A stretch of DNA of 64,000 nt, taken from contig OZ020486.1 in the NCBI GenBank assembly GCA_963971405.1, forward strand, positions 15,895,419 through 15,959,418, read 5' to 3'. This DNA comes from Psococerastis gibbosa. Taxonomy: Eukaryota > Arthropoda > Insecta > Psocodea > Psocidae. Positions 52,101-63,300 of this stretch are shown piece after piece; the first letter of the stretch is position 1, and each line of letters opens with the position of its first letter. The position numbers were made by a program, and so were the translations under genes. The notes under the pieces were generated by a model. That model did no database searches. It was not told where the DNA came from and saw nothing but the letters and a program-made list of their open reading frames with translations.

Positions 52101-54354
52101 ATTTGTAATTTTCATTGATACACGCCATTCCACTGGTTTTTCAACTATTGATCACTTTTCTTCTAATGACACGTATGCCCCAAATTTTTGAAATTTGTTT
52201 GCATTTGTTTTTTGAAATTTTGTTTGTATTTGTTTTCTTCGTACACTTATTATTTTTAATAAAACCTAATAATAGTAGGAAATCCGAAGTAAGATCGACC
52301 TTACCCGATCTGTTTAATGGATGAAAATAAATTTTATAAACAATAAAATATAAAATGTTTGTACTTAACATATCCCATGGCGCCATTTTAGTTTGTTATT
52401 GTTTGCAACGCGCGATTTTACTCTATGACCATTGATCAATTTTAACTATGGCATAGAGTAAAATTCAAATTTCCGTCAATACTACATTTACTATCACTAT
52501 TGACGTTGGTGGAATATGCGCCTAAGACTAAATTGATTGAAAAAATATGTGAAATGATTGAAAACCGTCCTAACACTGTAAATGCCACCTAAATAGGGCT
52601 TGAGGTGAAGTATGTTGACGAAAAACTGCCAAAATGGTAAAAATTACTGCAGAAGAGTTTGTGTCAACGTCTGAGATCCTTCGGGAACAATATTCTGGAC
52701 TTTATTTTATTTGCCATCCTATTTTGGTGACCCCTTAACAGTTCCCCTGTGGCATTCTTGGAGAATTCGACTACTTCCTGAGAGGGACACTAGGGAGATG
52801 GGACAACGGAAATAAACAAGACTTTAAGAAAACATGGTATTTCGCTGACATCATTTTTCGTATTCAAATGTGACAGTAACTAAACTTACTTTGATTTTTT
52901 GTGTCCTACACTCATTAACGTTTATGGGTCCAGTGTTCTGCCACCTTGACGCCATTGTCTGTGCACTCTCAAAGATCGTCTAAACTCTAAAGTCACAATG
53001 CCAGCTTCTCCGATGTGGCATTGGACCATTGGCTATTAGAATTGGTGCCGCAGAAGGTGTGGGTACCTAGCCAACTTGTACGGGCCTGTGATTTCCTGAG
53101 GTGATCATATTGCCCCTGAGAAATGATTTCAATGGAGAGACCACACGCACTGTTGAAAGTTTAAAGAGTAAGAAAAGAAACTTGCCAACAGAACCGACAG
53201 CAAGAGGCATTCACGGGAGAAAATTACATTTATCATGTATGATTAACAAGGAAATCATACTGCAGTTGTAGTAGATATTGTAGTTTCCCCTTTAAATCAA
53301 AATTTTGATTAAATTTTAGCTTATGCAAAGTGCGTATGCGTATAAGACTGTTATTTCCAATCACGTCTTGAACGGGTCGGGGGGTGTTGATGTGTGTAGA
53401 GGGAAGTGGTTACGCAACAAAAGGATTAACCAACGCACTCAAGTGTTGAGCTAGTGTTGCTTATTGAATTTTAATTGACTCCATCCTTGCAGAGTGTTAT
53501 TTATTCACGAGCATAATTCTGCTTACCCAGGTACTGAACCTGTCAGGGGGAAGTAATCTTGGAAACGGTGACATTCTACAACACTAATTCTATTATTGTT
53601 TGCTTTTACACCTGCAGTCCTATATAACATACTAGTTATATTGTATATATGGGCGTGTTACATTTATATTTCTTGTTGTAACTTATTAATTTAAAGATAT
53701 CATAATTGAAAGGTCAAATGGAAGGTCTCGAGTGGCATTAAAAAGTATTTTCATAGAAGGAGTTATACCCGAATCTTTCTCATATATACAATATATATAT
53801 TTCTAGGCTATATGTGTACTACCGCTTTCTAACGGACCCTTCAAATGTATATGAAATGGTGAGCTACACCCAACGCTTTCTCCCAGAATAAAATCTAGTT
53901 AAAAAATATATATTTAACGCCTTCTTCCATCGGACCTTGAACGTTCGAATTTCTTAATCTGTGAAGCAGTAGAATCCGGGATGATAGGCCGTGGTCGTTC
54001 TGAAAGCGTACTTCAAACAGTTGCTGCTGAGTTTCCGAGATAAAATCTTAGAAGTCTACGCAGTTCTACTGACGATGTCGACCGCAGATGTTGACGAAAT
54101 GTTTGAAAGTACGCTTTCAGAAGGACCCCAGCCTGTCATCCCGGAATCTACTGCTTCATCACGTGAAAGCCGTGATTATATTGCTAATCTGTATTTGCGC
54201 CAAAGTCCACCAACCTCGCATTTGATAGTGAGCCTGATATTAACGTGGTAGCAGCCCCACTATCAAATGTGAGGTCGGTGGACTTTGCGCCTTAGAGCGA
54301 TATATCTTATTTCGAACAAATAGACAAGGGCAAACTGTTGTAGACGGTACCTGG

Positions 54355-54389
<35 letters not shown>

Positions 54390-57300
54390 AATAGTGCACA
54401 CTACACCAACCCCATTAAAAACTACAGCATTGGAACACTTAAACATACAACGCGTAAGCCCCAAAAGGGCGTTGCGTTATGATAAAAAAAAATCTTATAA
54501 AACTCTCATTTTTTGCTTCTTACACCTGAATATGAGAAGATGGAGTATGCATAGGTTCATAATGCTAGTACTACACAATATACAATGGTACAATCGAAAA
54601 TCGGCCAATAAATTTACGGGCTTCGAACATCAATCAATAGGTCAATAGAGCCTATGCTGAATGCAAAAAAATGGTGTATAAAAAATTTCCTTCATTCCAT
54701 CATTGAATAAAACAAATTTGAAGGGAATAAACCTGGAGGGGGTTATAATGGATGACTGGCTCCGTATTGACGAGCCTCATTACTGAAAGCCCCGAAGAGG
54801 GAAATGGCAGAAACAGGATTTGCTGCGATAACAAGGTATTTAATTTCAGATCCGCCGGGGCGCCCATACATCGAGGGCTACATCGATAAGGAGACGGTGC
54901 GCCGCGGGCAGACGGTGGAACTGGCGTGCCGTTCGAGGGGTGGCAACCCCCCCGCCCAGCTCATCTGGTACAAGAACGGCGAGCAGATACGCATGGCCTA
55001 TCGAACGACGGGCCGTGTCTCGGAAAACATCTACACCTTCACTGCCGACGCCAGCGATAATCTCGCCAAATACCGATGTGAAGCTTCCAATGTCATGCGA
55101 AGTACACCTCTTACTGCTGAAGTTACGCTCAGTGTCCTTTGTAAGTAATTATGGTCTACAAATATATTCTAAAAGAGCGACGTCGCACGAGAACCCATTG
55201 GCCTGTGAACAGGTGGAGGATTCTCAATTTGTGATGTTGTGGTCAGCAACATGGCCGGCAGGTGAGTTCTGATTTTTCCCCTACCAGTGAGGGTTAGGTG
55301 CCCATTAGGGTTGTTAGGCTTGTCTTCTTATGTCGAGTCTTGAACCTCCACCTTTCCATACTCCAGTTCTTCACTACTACCGGGTCCTTATCCTGTCCAA
55401 TGTAACATTGCAATTTGAATCCATTATGCCTAAGCGATTTGTCGTACAGTCGCTGTAATTAAAAAAAAAATGTTTCACTCTAAAAATAGGGACTATGGGT
55501 TTTCCATGAACTGTAATTATAAAGTAATCCTGTTTTGTCCTGTTCCCAATGCTTATTCCATTAATTCCTGTAATTTGTTGGTATGAACAAGCACTTTTTT
55601 TTGGAAAGTTTTATGCAAAGCTACAGGGCACCTATATTCTTAATTAAATGTAAAAAGGGCATCAGCGTGGAAAATTATTATTTTGTATGCCCAAATATTT
55701 TGACATGGTTTCCATTGGTGGAATGGAATGTTGTGGCCTCGAGCATTGTAAGACGTGGTTCATACTTTATGGTCCCCTTTGCAGCAATATGAATATGGGC
55801 ATTCCTTTTTTAGCTATGGAAAATCTACAGCTATACTTTACTACTATTAAAATGCGTAAAACCCTACTATTTTGATCTTATATTTTCAATTTTTCCTTAT
55901 CCTGCCTGATGACGTCACAAGGTCTACTTAGGTTTGCCCCCCCTCCCCCCACCGACCGGTTGTCCATCAGATACGTACGATTGATTATTATTCAATGCCT
56001 AATTATTTTTTGCAGTTGCTCCAGCTCACGTATCAATATCGGGACCTACCGAAGCCAAAGTTGGGGATAAAGTTACCCTTACTTGTACCACAGAAAACAG
56101 CAATCCACCAGCGGAAATAAAATGGCTCGTTGGCACACGTAGTTGGAAAAATACGACCAGCATAGCTACGAAATCTCCCAGCGGAGGTTCCACTACCACC
56201 AGCAATATCACTGTCTACGTCCACGGACAGAATCAAAAGAAATCTTTGGTTGTCGTTTGTCACGGACTTAACATGCTTCTGACAGAAAATGTTGTCGGCA
56301 CCCACAACATTAACATTTTAAGTAAGTAACTTAGCCTACTGTCCAGGGTCAGATCCAGCCCATTTTTTGGGAGGGGTAGCGGTGGGTCAAAATAGAATAT
56401 ACTTTTTTTTAAAGATTAATCGCATACAAACAATTTAATGAATGTATCCGATTGACCTCTTCAGTTGCCTCTGTAGATTAGTACCCGTGTTGAGTTACGA
56501 CACGTCTCCGATCGCATGGCGTGTAGAGACTCGCACAAGTGCAAGCACGCTACCACCTGGCCATCGAAGTCGATTCGATCGATTAAATTATAACGTTATT
56601 TATTTATTTAATATCCTGAAGGATTTTTTTTAGGGACCTAGGGCCTACTTGTTCAATTCCAACGACCCCGATTTCGGACATTATTTGTATTGTTTCCGTA
56701 TGCATTTTTGGCCAGTGGCAAACTGGTATCTCGATATCAACCTACAAGCGATAATGGACAAGCTGAACAGGCGAAATCATGACTTAACCAAGTACAGATA
56801 CAAGTCAATTAATTTACTTACAACAGACTTACTAAATTTTGGGGGAGCAGCACACCCCCCCCCCCTCCCTCTGTATCCATCCTTGCTTCTGTCCCTGCAA
56901 TCTGAACGCTTAGATGCTGTCTCATCACCTATATATATATATTTTTTTTTATCAATCAATAGCTGTATATTTTTACAAGTGTGTTTACAATAATAGGATT
57001 GACTTACCGCAGGACTAGTCCGTGTGCGGTTTATGCTTTTATACAAATAATTCATAACTGTTTGGAAACCAAGGTAGAATTATGATTGTTTTGTTGTTGT
57101 GTTAGTGTATTAATATAATGACGTAGGCTTTCATGACCGGAGTGCGATGAGGAGACAGAGGAATCCGGGTTAATAGGTCGTGGTCGATCCGCTCGTACTC
57201 CTCAGTCTCCTCATGTTAGTGTATATATTATCATATATATTATATATATTATATCATATTGGGCTGCGAACGAATGTATTCTCATCTAATTCCAATCTAT

Positions 57301-60300
57301 GACGAAGCAATGAATCGAAAATCGATATTATGTCGCAGGAAAAAAGAAGCGAATGAGGAAAATATGTTTTAGTATTAAAATTGGAAAACGGAAAATTTTC
57401 AAACTTTGAAAAAAGTAAAAAATGCGTCGGGCCTGACCCATGTAGGCTACTTAACCCCCGATCTCAGATTTTTCATTTCGTAGCCTAGCCTATCAGCTAA
57501 GGCTGTTGGGAAACTTTTTAAAACTTCTCCAACTTTCGGAAGAAAATTTGCCCTTTAACGTATCTACTTAGCGGTATTTCAAAAACTTCGCTCTTATTAA
57601 TATTCTTCTGGGTAAAATTACTGCATGCCCAGCCTACCTGCCAGTGCCTACTACTTTTTGAACTAGTTAAGTTACACTTTCATTTCATCTTAACAGCTTT
57701 TAAATTGTTTGAAAATCTTACTTGTTGCTTATAAATGAATTACCTTACCGCCTACTTTAAGTAACATGAGTACCTAATTATTCTTATCACTCATTTTAGC
57801 TGTAATCCTACAATTTACTTGTAGTTCTTAAGTGACTTAAACTGAATGATTGACAATGCGTGATAAGTTGGCGGCGCTAAATATAATTTTAACTAAGCGA
57901 ACTACTATCTAGGTCAGGGGTCGGCAAAGTGCGGCTCCAGAGCCGCATGTGGCGCTTTGGCTTTGTGTTATAAAAGTTTACTAAATAAGCAAATTTGGCT
58001 CCCTATTTGTTCATATTTGGCTCTTTGGCTAAAAGGTTTGCCGACCACTGGTTAGTTCCGACTGTCCGCAGGATAATTAAAATTTTCCAGTGTTGTGTTG
58101 AGATGGGATAAATCGTGTTCGCAGATTACCTCTGACAGGCTGGTCGGAGTGAACCTAGCACAGACCATTCTTTGACAGTAACAATTTTTACCTTCGACGA
58201 TTTTACTTTATACTTTCTTGTCAATTACTTATTGATTACTTGTATATTGTTTAATTTAACAGATACAGTATATATATTTATTATTTATTTATTTATTTAT
58301 TAAGGCATGTGCAAGGCTTTCAATTACACATCTCACAGCGAAACCGAACAACTACTGTCGGACAATTTAAATGTTTAGAACAATGAGCACCTATTTAGGC
58401 ATATGTTGTCCGTTTTGACCTATCCCAAAGCATTTGATTCAATTAGGTATGTTTCGGGACCAGATTGCTGGATGGTTAGTCGGGGTCGTTTTAAGAGTGG
58501 AAGTTAGTGGATGGAGTTACTTCAGTTCCTGCGTCAGGTCTGTAATGTACCGTCGCTGATACTGCAAAATGTCGCATGTAAAAAAGTTATTATTTTTCAG
58601 GAGCAAAAAAAACTGTCTAATTTTTTATTATTTATTAACTTATTTATTGCTTCCTTCCTTTTGGCTGCTGACAAGCTACCGTTTGCTACAAGGTGTATTC
58701 ATTTATTTTGGCCGCCATGACGTGCTAACCTGTAAAGCTGTAAATCACATTTTTGGACATATGACATTTTGCAGTATCAGCGACGATACTGTAGATTTAA
58801 GGAGAATATTATGTAGCCTATTGTCTGCAAATAAGATACATTAAAAATTTGTTGTAAATTACAGATCCTCCTGGACAACCATTGATCAGTGGTTACATAG
58901 AAGGGTCTGCAATAGCTGCCGGAACAGTTCAAAGAATGTCTTGTATTTCCACTGGAGGAAACCCACTGGCTACACTGACTTGGTATAAGAACGATAAAAA
59001 GGTACGGACATAATACAATAAATCGGTATACTGTAAACAGAGGCGAGGCGAATCGGTTTTGACGGTTTTCTAAGGTGGCTTTTCCACCGACCTCGTTTTT
59101 CATAATGCAAGTGCATGACGTGGTTGCAGACATCATTAATAAGTCTCTGCCATATTTTAAGGAGACTATAATGTAGGTACTTAAATTATCTATTATAAAT
59201 TAAGTTATAATATGGTAGAGACTTATTAATGATGTCTGCTACCACGTCATGCACTTGCATTATGAAAAACAAGGTCGGTGGAAAAGCCGCCTAAACATTT
59301 AACGTTTCTAAAAAACTAACTTTACTCGCTGACTCACAGAGAAAAATGCTGAATCATTCGGTAACATAGTCCCGTTATATAGACGTTATCAATAATAAAA
59401 AATATGACCCGCAATGTAGGGTGATGGTATGGGGTGAAGCTAATCACACCTTAAAATCAGTAGGTATCATATAGTTTCTCGAGAGTAACCTCTTAGAACT
59501 TAGAAACACACTATATTTATGTAAAGTACAATAAACTATTCATTTATTAATAAGGTACGGTACCACCATTCCACCAAGTATGGACCTGGTCTCTTTAATT
59601 TAGGCGCCCATTCCACATACGTCAATCGTCAATGAAAAATTGAAAAATGACGTTTTAGCAGACATTAAAGACATACTAAAAATTCTGCTACCACGTCAAT
59701 TTACGTCATTTTTCAATTTTTCATTGTCGATTGACGTATGTGAAATGGGCGCCTAAGGATAATACAATACTTGCACTCAACCAGTCTGACCAACCGTGCC
59801 CAGCCAATCAAAACCTTGGGATTTTATGTTAAACTATACGAAACAAGTTCACTGGTTTACAGTTGGAGTATATTTTTTTATCCGCCATTGCAGATAAACT
59901 CGGTCTCTAAACAGACGGACAATTCAGTCTCTGCTGAGATCACGATTCTAACCAATGTGTCCGACAATAACGCTATCTACAGATGCGAAGCCAGCAATGC
60001 CGCTACTGAGGCACCGTTAATTGAGTCCGTCAAACTGAATGTTATGTGTAAGTATGGAATAACATTTAATACGGTACAATAGAAGGATTGAACATGCACT
60101 TACGTCCATGTCTATTAAATTTACGAAATGCATAGTTATTAACGCTATTCCCTTAAGTCGCATAATCTCCAGTCTCTTCCTATTGGCATTCCCATAGTTA
60201 ATAGTGAATATTGCTTTCCAATTTATACGTAGTATAAGGAAAGCTTTGTGATGGTCGAAATTTTCGATTCCGAGATTTCAACGGATTTACACGTTTTGAG

Positions 60301-63300
60301 GTCCCAGGAACCCAAAAAAGTGGTTTTTACAAAATGTCTGTCGGTCGGTCTGTCGGTCTGTCTGTTCGTCGATTTCCGGGCAAACTACTCGGTGGATTTG
60401 AGTGAAATTTGGCATGTAGGTTCACAAAAATCATACCTCGGGATCATTTTTTTTTTTTTTTGGGCTAACTCAATTTGGGGGGGTTTTATTTTCAAAAAAC
60501 TCCAAAAAAACGTCTAAAAAAATTATTTCTCAAAAACGCCTCAAACGATTTCTTTTAAATTCTCGTAGATTGTAGTCGTTATTAATGTTGACAAAATGCG
60601 GGGGGTCGCTTGCCCCTTGATAGTTTGCTTCTGGGGGTAAAAAAATAAAAATAACTAAATTTTAATGAAAAAATGACTAAAAAATGCGAAACCTTTCTAT
60701 CGATGATTTCTACCTTCAAGCATGTTTTAGGTGTTAAATTGAGTAACGAAACCGGATAGGTTGCTTTCCCAAAAAAATATTTGGTTTTGCCCAAAAAATT
60801 ATTTTTTGAAAAAAATGATAGAAAATTCGCGCTCAAATGCATTGCATGCCCTGCCATTATTGCTGTGTGGTAATTAATGTGTTTGTTTGACCTATCGAGA
60901 ATTTACCTCACTTCCAGTGACGTCAGGTGGACAACCGCCCCCCCCCCCCCCCCCGAGATATCGGAAATTTAACCATAGGAAAAATATTTGCCATAAAATT
61001 ACTAATTTTCTCTATCTAATAATTTTGATAAATTGGAAAGCATGTTCGAAATCAACCTAATTTTAGCCTACACTGTGCTGAGAAACTAACAACAGGCAAG
61101 GATTTGCTGCAATACGTGTACTGTCGTAAACGAACTCATTGTTCCCAGCCACCATTTCTTCCCAAGACCCTTTGTCACAGAAACTAATATCACCCTCGCC
61201 TGCCTCACATTAAAAATCCTGGATGCCGGATGTCCTAAAAAAACACCTGGATGTAGGCCTATAAATGATTAAGCTCTCTATGTAACTACCTTAACTTTTT
61301 CATAGAACGCTTTCCTTGCACACTTTCAGTCCCTCCCGACCATGTCGAGGTTCGAAAGGAACCTGCTCAGCTGAAGCCCGGTCAAGTGGCCACCCTGACA
61401 TGCGAGGCGAGCTCCAGCCATCCGCCTGCCAAGCTCAGCTGGTGGAAGGAGGGCATCCCGGTCAGTGGGTCGACCAACACGTCCCGTCCCGGTCTGTACG
61501 GGGGCTACGTCTCCTCCGTTGAGCTCAAAGTCAACGTTACCCCCGAGATAAGTGGCACAGTGTTCACGTGCCAGGCCACCAACGAGGCTCTACAGAGGAG
61601 TGTCAACGACGCCTTCACACTCGACGTCCTATGTAAGTATCCTTGTTCTCGTCTTTTGAATTGCACTTTCCCATTCCAAAATTATCTTGTTTACATTTGT
61701 AATAACAGGTTAAGATAAGAATAATCGCCACAGTAGGTCCGCTGAAGTATCTTTGTGTTTTACTGATGTATAGGCCTGCAGTTATATCTATTGTTCCTAT
61801 GAGTCTATCTAGATCACTAACAGGAGTTTCTTTTATAATCCATTGCAGATAAACCCGTTTTCGAAATAGCTCCCGAAGAAGCCCAAATTGGGATTGAGGG
61901 CGAATCGATGATTGTGACACTCTCAGCAAGGGGCAACCCATCGAATATTGCTTACACGTGGAGCAAAGAGGGGATGCCGCTTACGAAGAAAAGCCTTCGG
62001 ATTCTAGCAGATGGGCCGTCGCTCAACTTTACAAAACTCACCAGAAACGATACAGGCATATATTCCTGTGAGGCCAGCAACAACGAGGGACGCACTGTCG
62101 TGCAAGTCAACGTGACAATACACTGTAAGTAGCCTATAGACCTTGTTCTAGGTTACGTCTATGGTTAATTTTCTTATTTTACTTGGAAATTGTATATTTC
62201 TAGAAAGCAAGGGGTTACACATAACGGGAGGCTTATAATATAGCAGATATACTTCGTAACATTATTTTTACGAAGGAGACTTACATTGCCTACTGTGTTA
62301 ATAGCCATTAGAGGCAGCTAGGAGTCCCACAGTCATCGAACAATTAGGGTGGAGCCCCCTTGACAATGGGCTCCGCTTCTTCAATGACTGTGAGTCATAT
62401 TTATTGCCTCAATCTGCACTGATGAGTTTTAAATGGGTAGCCTATTTACTAAATTGTTATGTGCCAAATATGATTAAATGACCACTTTACTATTGAATTG
62501 CAGCAAAACCGGTCTCAAGCATAGGTGTTATTGGGTATCCAGGTATATTAATTTTCCATTTCAATCTGCGTAGATACAATATGTATGCAGTATATGGCTT
62601 GCTGCATTTTGGGCTATGCGCTTCTTTGGATAACCTTATGTTTGACCTCTCCTACGTAGAGGCCTACTCCTGTAGGCTAGCAATCTATTATATTACAAAT
62701 TACATTACTTCTAAAGGTTCTTATTATTACAGATCCTATAGTTGTAACCGACTCGCCTACATCCATAATAGTAGACAATGACCAAGATGCCACTATGTAC
62801 TGCCGCGTCGATGGAGCTCCTTTAGACGAGAGTAACATTACTTGGAGGAACAAAAAAGTGACAGATCTTAATTCACGCACCAGTAAAAGTTTTCGTAACA
62901 ACACGGCATTTCTCCTCCTGCACTCCGCCAGCCGAGAAGATGCTGGTGTCTATGAATGTGTCGCCAATAATGGAGTTGGCAACGAAAGTGTCCGTGCTAT
63001 TCATATTCTAGTTAAATGTAAGTAAGAATGCTCGAAATGTCTAAAATCAAGTCTAATACAGCAATCTTTCTAAACAGAGGAGCATATATGTTTCTCGTCT
63101 GAAATCTATGCTATTTAGGAGTGTCTAGTGGGTTCATACAAATACGACAAGACGTATAACAGTATACTAAGTATAGCTTTTGGCTGCAAGTCTGTCTTTT
63201 GGCTAGGTACTGGCCTAAATAATATATTCGTGCCAATTTGAAAACCTGTGTCGAAAATTCAAAATAAAAAGGTTGTACCCACTGTATATGCATCGCTTAA

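Larger units (their letters stand above)
44561..54849 (+). other. sns: Intron 5 (10.3 kb), between Ig2 and Ig3
   Basis: The most repeat-laden intron: three family C SINEs, a split family A SINE, a family B SINE, foldback elements at 47701 and 52049, family D at 53965, a short palindrome at 54196 and an A32 run. Ig2 and Ig3 are complete on either side, so no missing exon is expected. Confidence 0.8.

Noticed and set aside
44561-54849. Missing or alternative Ig exons in the 10-kb intron
   Set aside because: Ig2 and Ig3 are complete on both sides and I found no further frame with a Cys-Trp-Cys Ig pattern.
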